From contig JAOQAE010000002.1 in NCBI GenBank assembly GCA_025963725.1, forward strand, positions 62,001 through 126,000: 64,000 nucleotides of DNA, written 5' to 3'. This DNA is from Bacteroidota bacterium (GTDB taxonomy: Bacteria > Bacteroidota > Bacteroidia > 2-12-FULL-35-15). The notes below the pieces were generated by a model. That model searched no databases. It was given only the letters and a program-made list of their open reading frames with translations, and was not told where the DNA came from. Of the stretch, positions 1 through 8,821 are shown piece by piece. Position numbers and translations under genes: made by a program. Within the stretch, counting starts at the first letter, position 1; each line of letters opens with the position of its first letter.

Positions 1-27
1 TTTTTACGGCAAAACACACACAGAAAC

Positions 28-2493
28 ATGTCGGATGAACCATTAAAGCAGCCCGGAAGGGCTGGGAAGCATGAACAATTGAAAACGGAACATCCTGAAA
101 ACCTTGCCTTTACAGCAGAGGCGTATCGTCATTTTTTTGAGAACATGCTGCATTCATTTGTTTATTGCAGGGTGCTGTTCGATGAGTCGGGAAAGATGGC
201 GGACTACGTTTACCTCATCGTCAACAAAAAATATGAAGAGATGACGGGCCTGCAGGATGTTACCGGCAAAAAGCTTTCGGAAGTGATGCCGGGCTTGAGG
301 GCATCGGCTTCGGTTTATCTGGAAACAATTGAAAGGGTAGTGCTGACGGGGAAGCCGGAGCGCTTCGAAACCTTTGCGGAGGCGTTCGGAAAATGGTTCT
401 CTATTTCATTATACAGCCCGGAGCCGGGATATTTTGTTGCCTTTATCGATAACATTACTGAGCGAAAGGAAGCGGAGGCAAAAATAACACAGCTCAACCG
501 CCTGTATGCTTTTATCAGCCAGCTGAACCAGGCGATCGTGCATGTGAAGGATGAAAAAACGCTTTTAAGCAAAGCCTGCGGAATAGCGCTGGAGTTTGGA
601 AAATTTAAGATAGCCTGGATCGGCAAGACCGACCTTATTCAAAAGCGGATGGTGCTCCAGGAGCAGGCAGGCATGGCGCCCGAAGAGCTTCAGCTCTTCA
701 GCTCGGGATCCTATCTGCCCGGCGGACCGGTAGCGCAGGTGCTCGCTACGGGAACTTCTTACATCAGCAACGATATTGATGTGGATGTGACGATAGCCAA
801 CCCTTCCCTTGCAGGCTGGAAGCAGAATGCCTGCACGCGCGGGATCCGTTCCATCGCCATACTGCCCTTAAAGAAAGAGGGCGTGGTGACAGGTACTTTT
901 CACCTGTATTCTTCCGTCCATCATTTCTTTGACGATGAGCAGCTGCGGCTGCTTGAGGAAGCGGCAGGGAATGTTTCATTTGCGCTGGATATTTTTGAAA
1001 AGGAAAAGGCACGGATCGAGATAAAAAAACAGATAGAGGAAGCTGAAAAGAACCATAAAGCGATCTTCGACAACGTATCGGAAGGCTTTGTGCTCCTTGA
1101 TCTGGATTGCAACATAAAGGCGTTTAACGATAAGGCGAAGGAATATATTTTCTCGAATGCTGACAGGGGAGTGGATCCGGGGCAAAGCATTTATGAATTC
1201 ATGGAAGCCCCGCGGAGCAAGGTGCTGAAAGAGATCATGGCAAGAGTGATCAGCGGTGAAACGATCCAGTACGAGCGCTTTTACGGGATAAGGAACAACA
1301 AGCCTTCCTGGTTCAGCTTCACAATGAACCCGGTGAGGGAAAATGAACAGATCACGGGCGTGTGCATCACAGGGCATGATATCACCGAAAAAAAACTGGC
1401 CGAGCAGGAACGGGAGTTTGACCGTAATAACCTGAAATCGCTGATCAACAATACAAGCGACCTCATGTGGAGTGTTGACCGTGATTTTAAGCTGATCACT
1501 TTTAATACAGCCTTTCAGGAGCTGGTAAGCCGGGTTTCGGGTAATCACCTGATGGCGGGTACATACGTGCTTTCCCCTTCCATTGGGTTCGACGCCGAGC
1601 GGCTGAAGCTTTTCTGGGAATATTATAAGCGTGCATTTGCCGGAGAAACCTTTACGGAGATAGAGCATCCGGGCGATTACTGGAGGGAAACATCCTTTCA
1701 CCCGATCTACAGCGGCAGCGAGATCATTGGAACGGCTTGCTACTCGAGGGATATAACGGAGAATAAAAAAAACGAGGCCAGCCTGAAAAGGTCGGAAGCG
1801 CATTTGAAATCGGCGAACAGGGACCTGGAAACCTTTATTTACAGGGCTTCACACGATCTCAGGGGCCCGCTTTCCTCCATCATGGGGCTCACGAATGTAA
1901 GCAGGCTGGAGGTCAGCGATAAAAAAGCATTGTCGTATATCGACATGATCAGCATCTCCACAAAAAGGCTGGACGATACGCTGATCGGGCTTGTGCAGAC
2001 CATGGCGCTGAAGGATGTGGCGAAGTTCGAGGATGAGATCGATTTTAAGCACATGATCAATGAAACCTTCGGCAAGTTCCAGTTCTACGAAGGGTTTTCA
2101 AGGATGAAGTTCGATGTGGGCATCAGGCTCAGCGAGCCTTTTATTTCGAGCAGGCTGATCCTGCAGCCCGTGATCCAGAACCTGATCGAGAATTCCATTA
2201 AATACCAGAACTTGAACGAGGAGCATCCTACTACGAAGATCAGCATTTCGGATACGCCGGTGGAGCTGCACATTGTATTTGAAGATAACGGGATAGGCAT
2301 GGATAAGCTGATCCAGGACAAGGTGTTTGATGTGTATTACAAAGGCACGCAGTCATCGAAAGGCTCGGGGCTTGGCTTGTACATTGTGAAAACGGCGTTG
2401 GAGAAGATCAACGGCAGCATAGAGCTGGAGAGCGAGCCCGGCAAAGGCTCGAGATTCTTCATCCGCCTGCCGAAGCAGAATTCTTTTCAATAA
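28..2493 (+). CDS. PAS/GAF sensor histidine kinase
   Basis: Sensory histidine kinase, 821 residues, with no obvious membrane segment, so probably cytoplasmic. It would autophosphorylate and pass phosphate to a separate response regulator. Order seen: PAS at about 33-147, GAF at about 165-325, PAS at about 345-455, PAS at about 470-590, HisKA, HATPase. The H-box is ASHDLRGPLSS with His609. The N-box is NLIENSIKY with Asn722, followed by DNGIGM and GSGLGLYIV. All kinase boxes are intact, so it should be active. No receiver or output domain is fused. The ATG at 28 lies so close to the window edge that its promoter is mostly not visible. The ligand is unknown. Its partner regulator is not adjacent. 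Confidence 0.9.
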   Translation: MSDEPLKQPGRAGKHEQLKTEHPENLAFTAEAYRHFFENMLHSFVYCRVLFDESGKMADYVYLIVNKKYEEMTGLQDVTGKKLSEVMPGLRASASVYLETIERVVLTGKPERFETFAEAFGKWFSISLYSPEPGYFVAFIDNITERKEAEAKITQLNRLYAFISQLNQAIVHVKDEKTLLSKACGIALEFGKFKIAWIGKTDLIQKRMVLQEQAGMAPEELQLFSSGSYLPGGPVAQVLATGTSYISNDIDVDVTIANPSLAGWKQNACTRGIRSIAILPLKKEGVVTGTFHLYSSVHHFFDDEQLRLLEEAAGNVSFALDIFEKEKARIEIKKQIEEAEKNHKAIFDNVSEGFVLLDLDCNIKAFNDKAKEYIFSNADRGVDPGQSIYEFMEAPRSKVLKEIMARVISGETIQYERFYGIRNNKPSWFSFTMNPVRENEQITGVCITGHDITEKKLAEQEREFDRNNLKSLINNTSDLMWSVDRDFKLITFNTAFQELVSRVSGNHLMAGTYVLSPSIGFDAERLKLFWEYYKRAFAGETFTEIEHPGDYWRETSFHPIYSGSEIIGTACYSRDITENKKNEASLKRSEAHLKSANRDLETFIYRASHDLRGPLSSIMGLTNVSRLEVSDKKALSYIDMISISTKRLDDTLIGLVQTMALKDVAKFEDEIDFKHMINETFGKFQFYEGFSRMKFDVGIRLSEPFISSRLILQPVIQNLIENSIKYQNLNEEHPTTKISISDTPVELHIVFEDNGIGMDKLIQDKVFDVYYKGTQSSKGSGLGLYIVKTALEKINGSIELESEPGKGSRFFIRLPKQNSFQ

Positions 2494-2520
2494 GAGATGA
2501 TCCGGAACTTTATAAAAACA

Positions 2521-2552
2521 AAAAAGAGCTCTTTAAAAAAAGAGCTCTTTTT
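2521..2552. terminator. Bidirectional rho-independent terminator
   Basis: A perfect 12-bp stem (2521-2532 with 2541-2552) encloses an 8-nt loop. The A-tract on the left and T-tract on the right make it work in both directions. It sits between the convergent histidine kinase and tRNA-Leu, and would end both transcripts. Confidence 0.85.
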
Positions 2553-2553
2553 G

Positions 2554-2633
2554 TGTCCGGGAAGAGATTCGAACTCTCACGATTTCTCGCCACCCCCTCA
2601 AGGTGGTGCGTCTGCCAGTTTCGCCACCCGGAC
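2554..2633 (-). tRNA. tRNA-Leu (anticodon GAG)
   Basis: Read on the minus strand, an acceptor stem GTCCGGG pairs with CCCGGAC and is followed by discriminator A. The D-arm contains AACTGGCAGACGC. The anticodon loop TTGAGGG between CCACC and GGTGG gives anticodon GAG. A class II variable arm (CGA, GAAA, TCG) and a T-arm GAGAG-TTCGAAT-CTCTT complete the cloverleaf. The 3' CCA is not encoded. It decodes CUC/CUU leucine codons. Length is 80 nt. Confidence 0.95.
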
Positions 2634-2684
2634 ATTCAAAACTGAGATGCAAAGTTAAAATTTTATTTGAATGTAAAAACAGAA

Positions 2685-3218
2685 TTATTCTGTTACCTCC
2701 ACCACAATGCTAACTGTAAGATTATCAGCCATGCTAATGCTGTTTCCACCCACGTTATAATCCCTGCGGTTGAGGGAAAAGCTGCCTTTGAGCTGGGTTT
2801 TATCGGCCAGCTTCATAAAATTGAAGGGAATGAGCACCTCTTTTGTAACGCCTTTCATGGTAAGCTTGAAATGCCCGTTATAGCTGATCGGGCCGGTCTT
2901 TTCGATCTTTGTCGACTGCAGGCTGATCTTCGGATACTTTTCCACATCAAAATATTCGGGCTTCCGTAAATGATCGTCGCGCATCTCTGTGCCCGTATTA
3001 ATGCTTTTTGCATTCACGGAGGCTTTGATGGAAGCTTCTTCCGGCTTCAGCGGGTTGAATTTTATTTCCGCTTCCAGCCCGCTGAATGAGCCGTCGACAG
3101 TAAGCCCCGCATTTTTGATCTTAAACGTGATAGCGGAGCTTTTTACTTTCCATGAATTGTCTGCAAGGAACAGAAAGGGCAGGAATGCAAGGAGGAGTTT
3201 GATCGCGTATAATTTCAT
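2685..3218 (-). CDS. YceI-like family secreted protein
   Basis: Exported protein of the YceI-like family, a lipocalin-like eight-stranded barrel that binds polyisoprenoid-like ligands in characterised members. Residues 1-20 form a signal peptide (MKLYAIKLLLAFLPFLFLA). The family pattern is visible across the mature part: the VKSSAITFKIKNAG opening, a GSFSG motif, NAKSINTGTEMRDDHL near residue 90, and a closing V.VEVTE strand. The length of 177 residues is normal. It stands alone between the tRNA gene and the pigment cluster. The ligand and process are unknown; an isoprenoid or pigment carrier role is possible but unsupported. Confidence 0.85.
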   Translation of the reverse strand: MKLYAIKLLLAFLPFLFLADNSWKVKSSAITFKIKNAGLTVDGSFSGLEAEIKFNPLKPEEASIKASVNAKSINTGTEMRDDHLRKPEYFDVEKYPKISLQSTKIEKTGPISYNGHFKLTMKGVTKEVLIPFNFMKLADKTQLKGSFSLNRRDYNVGGNSISMADNLTVSIVVEVTE

Positions 3219-3281
3219 GGTGATTCTGATTGGTGATTAAATGTTTGTTGTAGAAACTGCTGATTATTATTGAATGTCTAT

Positions 3282-3393
3282 GTCACTTCGAGTGCGTAAC
3301 GCAGTGGAGCCCTTCGACTTCGCTCAGGATAAGCTTCTCGAGAAGGACCAGTTCTCGATACTTTCGCCTAAAAAGGCGAAAACTCGAACTGAC
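3282..3393. repeat. Interspersed TIR-bounded element (112 bp)
   Basis: Begins GTCACTTCGAGT and ends ACTCGAACTGAC, which are 12-bp terminal inverted repeats with one mismatch. The interior carries TTCTCGATAC and a small hairpin (3362-3381). The same ends bound the elements at 19444-19530 and 42265-42350. No open frame of note lies inside. Confidence 0.7.
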
Positions 3394-3434
3394 ATCCGAT
3401 TTCAAATAGTATGAATCTACAGACATAAACCTTG

Positions 3435-4949
3435 CTACGCCTGGTTGATCTTCCGGATCAGGTTATTCACTCCTACAAACTCGCCGCAGGTGCGGATGGC
3501 GCCTACGGTTACGCCGAGCACGCCGTGCATGTTCAGGTTCTGGCCGGTGAACAGCAGGTTCGGGATCTTTGTTTTCGGTGAAATGAAGGTCCTCAGCGGA
3601 TCCTTGTAATCTTTTGCGATGCCGTACAATCCGCCATCCTTCGCCCCGAGGTAATCGCGGTAGGAGAGCGGGGAAGAGGTTGTATAGGATTTGATGCAGC
3701 CCCTCAGCCCCGGCATTTTCTTTTCAACCTGGCTGATCAGCCTTTCTGCACGTCCCGTCTTAAAGTCTTCGTATTCCTGGCCGCGGCTTTCGCGGAAATG
3801 CGGGATGGTTGCGAAGGTATCTTCCCATTTTTTTACTTCCTCGTATTTCATGTAGCTCAGGATCGTCATGCTGTCGGCATACACATCCGAGCGCGACGAT
3901 TTAGGAACGAAGATACAATAGCCATCCGGCCATGCATCGCCATCCACATGTACGCTTTCCCATACATTGTTGCTTTTATAGTGATAGTAATTATGGTTCA
4001 GGAATTTGAATGTATTAGGTTTCAATACAATGTCAACAATGAATGCCGAAACGGAATTTTCCAGTCCCTGCAGGCGGTTGCGGTATGCCTTTTTCAGCTT
4101 GTCGGATTCGAGCAGCGTCATGGTGGTGGAAGGGTGGATGTTGGAGATGAAATGCTTTCCTTCCACATGCTCGCCATTCTTCAGCTCCACATGCGTCACC
4201 AGCCCGTCCTTCTCAACAATGCGGGTCACTTCCGCATAATTGCGGATCTCGCCGCCCATCTCCTTGATGTTCTTCGTAAGCAGCTTCTCGATCTGCGCGC
4301 CGCCGTTCACACATTTGTAAGAACTTTCAATGTAAGTGTTCGCCACCAGCGCATGCACATACAAGGGCGTTTTATTCCCGTCGCCCGCATACAGCGGGTT
4401 GGAGCCGGCCAGCACGCTTTGCAGGCGCCTGTTCGGCGTAATGCCCGCAATAAAATCCTTGGCATTGATGTCGAGGTATTTTGTGCCGATGATCGGCGCT
4501 TCGTCCTCGCGTAATTTGTAAAGCGGGAAATAATCGCAGACCTCCTGGATCTGCTTTGCATAATTTACAAGGTTTTCGCGCTCGCCCGGAAACTGCTCCG
4601 CCAGCTGGTCCACGAAATTATCGTAGCCCTGCGCATGCCTGTATTCCTTCTCATCATCATCGAAGGTAATGCGGTCGAAGCCGTCATTGTCCATGCGGTG
4701 AAGATTCAGCTTGTCCATTATACCGAAATATTTAAAGCACTGGTTCAGGTTCTGCCCGTCATCCAGCCCTCCGATATAATGAATGCCCGTATCAAAGATC
4801 GCTTTATCGCGCACAAAGATCTGCAGGCTGCCGCCCAGCTGCCTGTTCTTTTCCAGCACACATACCTTAAAGCCTTCGCGGCTTAGAATGTATGCGCTTT
4901 CCAGTCCACCCAGTCCGCTCCCGATAATTACAACATCATACTGTGCCAT
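3435..4949 (-). CDS. FAD-dependent NAD(P)/FAD oxidoreductase (phytoene desaturase/RetSat-like)
   Basis: A 504-residue flavoprotein of the phytoene desaturase / all-trans-retinol 13,14-reductase superfamily. The dinucleotide-binding motif GSGLGGLESAYILSREG is at residues 10-26, followed by an acidic strand end VLEKN. The C-terminal FAD-contact segment is near residue 465 (LLFTGQNLNMHGVLGVTVGA). It lies 5 bp downstream of the MMPL fusion gene and is the last gene of the pigment cluster, so it is probably cotranscribed. Relatives act on polyene or isoprenoid chains, so reduction or desaturation of the polyene chain is a reasonable inference. It is not one of the carotenoid CrtI proteins found later in the window. 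The exact substrate is unknown. Confidence 0.8.
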   Translation of the reverse strand: MAQYDVVIIGSGLGGLESAYILSREGFKVCVLEKNRQLGGSLQIFVRDKAIFDTGIHYIGGLDDGQNLNQCFKYFGIMDKLNLHRMDNDGFDRITFDDDEKEYRHAQGYDNFVDQLAEQFPGERENLVNYAKQIQEVCDYFPLYKLREDEAPIIGTKYLDINAKDFIAGITPNRRLQSVLAGSNPLYAGDGNKTPLYVHALVANTYIESSYKCVNGGAQIEKLLTKNIKEMGGEIRNYAEVTRIVEKDGLVTHVELKNGEHVEGKHFISNIHPSTTMTLLESDKLKKAYRNRLQGLENSVSAFIVDIVLKPNTFKFLNHNYYHYKSNNVWESVHVDGDAWPDGYCIFVPKSSRSDVYADSMTILSYMKYEEVKKWEDTFATIPHFRESRGQEYEDFKTGRAERLISQVEKKMPGLRGCIKSYTTSSPLSYRDYLGAKDGGLYGIAKDYKDPLRTFISPKTKIPNLLFTGQNLNMHGVLGVTVGAIRTCGEFVGVNNLIRKINQA

Positions 4950-4954
4950 GCAGA

Positions 4955-7900
4955 TCAGTTCTTTATTACGTAAATTACGTTTGAGGTTAACTTTGTATTG
5001 TCGATCTTTTCAATGCGGAGCCCGTGCTTTTTAACCACGTCCACAATAAAGGTTGAAGATACAAATTCTAATTTATTTTTTGTTTTGTTGAAGCCCACAT
5101 TCGTGGAGATGAACTCCGTATAGCGCGTGCCCCAGTGCCTTTTGCTCATGCTGCTGTCGGCGTCGCGGATCAGGATCATGCCGCCGGGGTTAAGGCTGCC
5201 AATGCATTTCGCGATCAGCTTTTCCTGCTCGGCGGCCGGGAGATAATGCAGGATGTCGCTCATGATGAACGCATCGCTCTCCGGCAGCTCACATTCAGTA
5301 GCATCCGCCGCAAAGAAGGAAATGTTCTTCGTTTGTGAAAAGCAATTCGCTGCCACCGCAATTTTTTCTTCGTCGTAATCGGTGCCGATCACAATCCTGT
5401 CCTCGCTCATGAATGCCAGCATGTACGGCAGGAAACCGTATCCGCAGCCGATGTCGGTGATCGTTCCTTTTTTCGGGAGCAGCGATTCGAACAGGCGGTA
5501 ATTATCCTCCATTTTAACTTTCACGCGCATGTACCATTCCACAAGCGGGCCTTTGTAAATGTAATTTTTGCTGAGGCGGTTAAAGAAGTAATCCACCGTT
5601 TCGATCTCAGCGCGCATCTTCGCATATTCCGCTTTGAAATATTTGCTGATGTTCTTCGTCTTATCGGTGTAATTCTCCCCGAACGATTTGTCCTCCGCAG
5701 CAATGCGCGGCAGGTACTTTACGGTGATCCTGCCCGGCTTCAGCAGGAAGCTGTCGTCCTTGCCCTGCACAAAAGCGGTTCCGTGAAAAACGATCGGCAC
5801 AATATCCACCTTCAGTTTATCGGCAATGTAAAATGCGCCCTTGTGGAAACGGCCGATCTTCGCGGTTTCCGAGCGGGAGCCTTCGGGGAAGATGCCCAGC
5901 GAATAACCGTCGGCGAACAGCTGTTTGATCTTATCGAGGTTCTCTTCATAACCCGCCGCCTTCGGGATGAATCCTCCCAGGCGCACGATCGGGCCCATGA
6001 AGGGAGAATCCCATACCCAGTCGTTCACCATCAGGATCAGCTTCGGGTTGAGCGATTGCATGAGCAGCGAGTCGATCACCGAATGGTGGTTGCTGATCAC
6101 CACAGCGGGCTTTTTCAGGCGCTCATTCAGCTCGTTGATGTATTTTTTGCGCACATGAAAATGCACGAAGATCATTGACTTCGTGTAATAATGGCGAAGC
6201 TGGTGGAAGATCTTCAGGCGTGCTTTTTTGGGGACCGGCAACAGCTTCACGATCACGAAGCCAAGCGGAATGAGCGTAAGGCAGCCAAAGGTAAACCATG
6301 CAAAGGCCCATACCGATTGCAGCAGGCTGAGCAATGTGAAGGGAACGCGCTGCCTGTCCGTCCTGTTGGTGATAAAGAATTTGAACAGCGCAGGCTGAAT
6401 GGTGTTGGAGATGATGAGCACGGAGAACATGCCGATGATGGTGATCATCCCGATGGATTTCAGGGCAGGGTGTGAAGCGAATACCAGCACGCCGATGCCG
6501 ATCATGGTGGTGGTCGCCGAAATGAAGATCCCGGTTTTGTAGGAGTTTAAATTCTTCTGTCCCGTTTTGTATTCGTTCATCAATGCATCGGTGATAAAAA
6601 TGCTGTAATCGTCGCCCAACCCGAAAATAAAGGTGGAGATGATGATGTTGATGATGTTGAACTTAATGTCGAAGGCGCCCATCAGTCCGAGGATGCAGAG
6701 CCAGCTGAGCACCATCGGGATGTAGGTGATCAGCGCAAGCTCGAACCTGCCGTAGGAGATGATCAGCATGATCAGCACCAGCAGGGAAGAGATGGTGAGG
6801 ATGAGGTTGAAATTGTTTTTAATGATGTCGATAAAGCGGCTGGTCAGGAATTTCTTATCGAACACCACGAGATTTTTGTTCTCGCTGAAGGCATTGTAAA
6901 CTTTGTCCTCGTTCTCCGCTGTGGTTTTGATCACCGTAACCACGGTAGTTTCATCCGCCTTCTGCGTCACGTAATTATCCAGCAGGGTCGACTTTAACCC
7001 ATTGAACGCTTCAATGCCTACGGGTTCGTATTGCTTGTCGAGCAGGGCATAGAACTGATCAAAAGCATTTTCTTTGAACTTGTATTTTGCGCTTTTTTCA
7101 ACCAGCTCCGCTTTCAGCTTCGCTTTCTTTTCGGTTGTCCAGTAGCTGTTCCAGCGGTCGATCCGCTTTTTCTGCTCGCCCGATGAAAGCAGGAAGGTGC
7201 TTACCGTAGAATATTTTTTTAATGCCTGCTCCGTTTCCAGCTCCTGCAGCAGCGGCAGGTTCTTCTCGTTGTTCGCCAGCGCTTCATCAAGGTCCTTCCC
7301 GCTGGAGACGAGATAAATGCTGCGCAGTGAAACATTGCTGATCGCGTTGAGGTTCTGCTCCGCCTTTGCCAGCTTCGGCTCCACGTAGTTCATCTTCATG
7401 ATGTCGGTTTCAAAGCCGACCTTTTGCGAAGTGAACACGGAGATGAGGCAGACCACAAGGATGAACGCAATGAGGTATTTGTTCTTTTCAAATTTGTAGC
7501 TGGCAATGCGCTCAACAATATTCGGCTTGTGTGCCGCTGCTGATTCGGTATGCGCTTCCGCTTTTTTCTTCCGCATAAAATGCGGGAAGATGATGAGGGT
7601 GAACAATGCTGCACCCAGCAGGCTGAATGCCGCGAACATCCCGAAATCCTGCAGGGCTTCCGACTTCACAAATGTTAAGCTGAGCAATGCACCGATGGTG
7701 GTGGTGCTTCCGAGCGTGAGCGGGAAAGCGAGGTCCTTTACGGTTGCTTCCGCCGAGTTCAGGTGCTTGAAATGCGTATAGAAATGGATGGTGTAATCCA
7801 TCGCAATGCCAAGAATGATGGAGCCTGCGCCGATGGCGATCCCCGAAATGCTTCCTTTGTAGAGGTAGAGCAGGGCGAGTGAGAATGCGGCGCCAAACAG

Positions 7901-8812
7901 CACCGGGATGAAGATGATAAAAAACACCTCGATCCTCCGGAAGAAGAACGTGATAAAAAGGAACAACCCGATAATGGTGATCGTGAGGGTGAGCTTCACA
8001 TCTTTCTTGATCTGCACAGCGTTGCCAACCGCTACGGCGGCGCTCCCGAAATACTCGGCATAGATCTTATTCCCGCTTTTGCTGATGGTGCTGTTCACCG
8101 CGCTGTCGAGGGCTGCCAGCAATTCCGCATTCTTTGCCGTTTCGGAAGGCTTTACTTTCGGGACAATGAAGAACAGCAGGTGCTTTTTATCTTTTGTGAA
8201 AATGTAGCCGTTGTCGAGCTCGAAGTTATCATCAAACTGCAGGCTTTGCATACGCTTCAGCGCATACGGCGTGATGCCTATCGGGTCGCGGAGGATGTTC
8301 TTTTTGAGCACAACGCTTGCGGGCGAAAGCAGGGTTTTATAGTCCTTTTCAAGCGTGGTGTCTAATTTTTCAGATGTGATGAGGCGATCGAGTGTGGCGT
8401 AATCACTCTCTTCCAGGAACACGGGAAGGTTGTCGATGAAGGTGTTGTACACATCGTACATCACATCGTCGTTCACCTTGTAAGTTACATCCTTCACCAG
8501 CGCAGTATCGATCTGCTGCACGGCGCCCACGAGGCTGTCGGTGTATTGCATCAGCAGCTCAGGCTGTGCTTCGGCAGATGAGTCGGGAAGTGAAACGGTG
8601 ACAACGATCTTATCGAGGAACTTCGAATTTTTAAAAATGGTGTTGAGCCTGTCCACTTTCTCATCGGTAGGCATCATCTTGGTGATGTCTTCCTCGAGCT
8701 GGATCTTAGAGGCGAAGAAGCCGGCAAAGAGCAGGGAGCCTAAAAAGAGAAGAAAGAAAAGTACCCTTCTTCTTTTTAAGATGCGATAGATGTGTGTGAA
8801 TATGGCTCCCAT
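4955..8812 (-). CDS. Trifunctional MMPL exporter / lysophospholipid acyltransferase / SAM methyltransferase
   Basis: A 1285-residue fusion of three enzymes. Residues 1 to about 840 are an MMPL/RND-type exporter: one N-terminal membrane segment, a periplasmic domain, and two clusters of membrane helices at about 270-420 and 670-830. Residues about 870-1050 are a PlsC-type acyltransferase with the catalytic NHHSVIDS (HX4D) near 906 and FPEGSRS. Residues about 1095-1285 are a class I methyltransferase with the SAM loop DIGCGYG near 1117. Fusions of this layout are known from flexirubin clusters of Bacteroidota. Inferred role: move the lipid-like pigment or its precursor across the inner membrane and acylate or methylate it. 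It follows the glycosyltransferase gene by 9 bp. Confidence 0.9.
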   Translation of the reverse strand: MGAIFTHIYRILKRRRVLFFLLFLGSLLFAGFFASKIQLEEDITKMMPTDEKVDRLNTIFKNSKFLDKIVVTVSLPDSSAEAQPELLMQYTDSLVGAVQQIDTALVKDVTYKVNDDVMYDVYNTFIDNLPVFLEESDYATLDRLITSEKLDTTLEKDYKTLLSPASVVLKKNILRDPIGITPYALKRMQSLQFDDNFELDNGYIFTKDKKHLLFFIVPKVKPSETAKNAELLAALDSAVNSTISKSGNKIYAEYFGSAAVAVGNAVQIKKDVKLTLTITIIGLFLFITFFFRRIEVFFIIFIPVLFGAAFSLALLYLYKGSISGIAIGAGSIILGIAMDYTIHFYTHFKHLNSAEATVKDLAFPLTLGSTTTIGALLSLTFVKSEALQDFGMFAAFSLLGAALFTLIIFPHFMRKKKAEAHTESAAAHKPNIVERIASYKFEKNKYLIAFILVVCLISVFTSQKVGFETDIMKMNYVEPKLAKAEQNLNAISNVSLRSIYLVSSGKDLDEALANNEKNLPLLQELETEQALKKYSTVSTFLLSSGEQKKRIDRWNSYWTTEKKAKLKAELVEKSAKYKFKENAFDQFYALLDKQYEPVGIEAFNGLKSTLLDNYVTQKADETTVVTVIKTTAENEDKVYNAFSENKNLVVFDKKFLTSRFIDIIKNNFNLILTISSLLVLIMLIISYGRFELALITYIPMVLSWLCILGLMGAFDIKFNIINIIISTFIFGLGDDYSIFITDALMNEYKTGQKNLNSYKTGIFISATTTMIGIGVLVFASHPALKSIGMITIIGMFSVLIISNTIQPALFKFFITNRTDRQRVPFTLLSLLQSVWAFAWFTFGCLTLIPLGFVIVKLLPVPKKARLKIFHQLRHYYTKSMIFVHFHVRKKYINELNERLKKPAVVISNHHSVIDSLLMQSLNPKLILMVNDWVWDSPFMGPIVRLGGFIPKAAGYEENLDKIKQLFADGYSLGIFPEGSRSETAKIGRFHKGAFYIADKLKVDIVPIVFHGTAFVQGKDDSFLLKPGRITVKYLPRIAAEDKSFGENYTDKTKNISKYFKAEYAKMRAEIETVDYFFNRLSKNYIYKGPLVEWYMRVKVKMEDNYRLFESLLPKKGTITDIGCGYGFLPYMLAFMSEDRIVIGTDYDEEKIAVAANCFSQTKNISFFAADATECELPESDAFIMSDILHYLPAAEQEKLIAKCIGSLNPGGMILIRDADSSMSKRHWGTRYTEFISTNVGFNKTKNKLEFVSSTFIVDVVKKHGLRIEKIDNTKLTSNVIYVIKN

Positions 8813-8821
8813 TCTTACCTA

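Noticed and set aside
976-1803. A 275-codon minus-strand open frame
   Set aside because: It lies fully inside the histidine kinase gene, has no family-like composition, and the kinase frame shows intact motifs throughout.
3798-4514. A 238-codon plus-strand open frame
   Set aside because: It is antisense to the flavoprotein gene and has unusual His/Val/Arg-rich composition typical of the reverse of a real coding frame.
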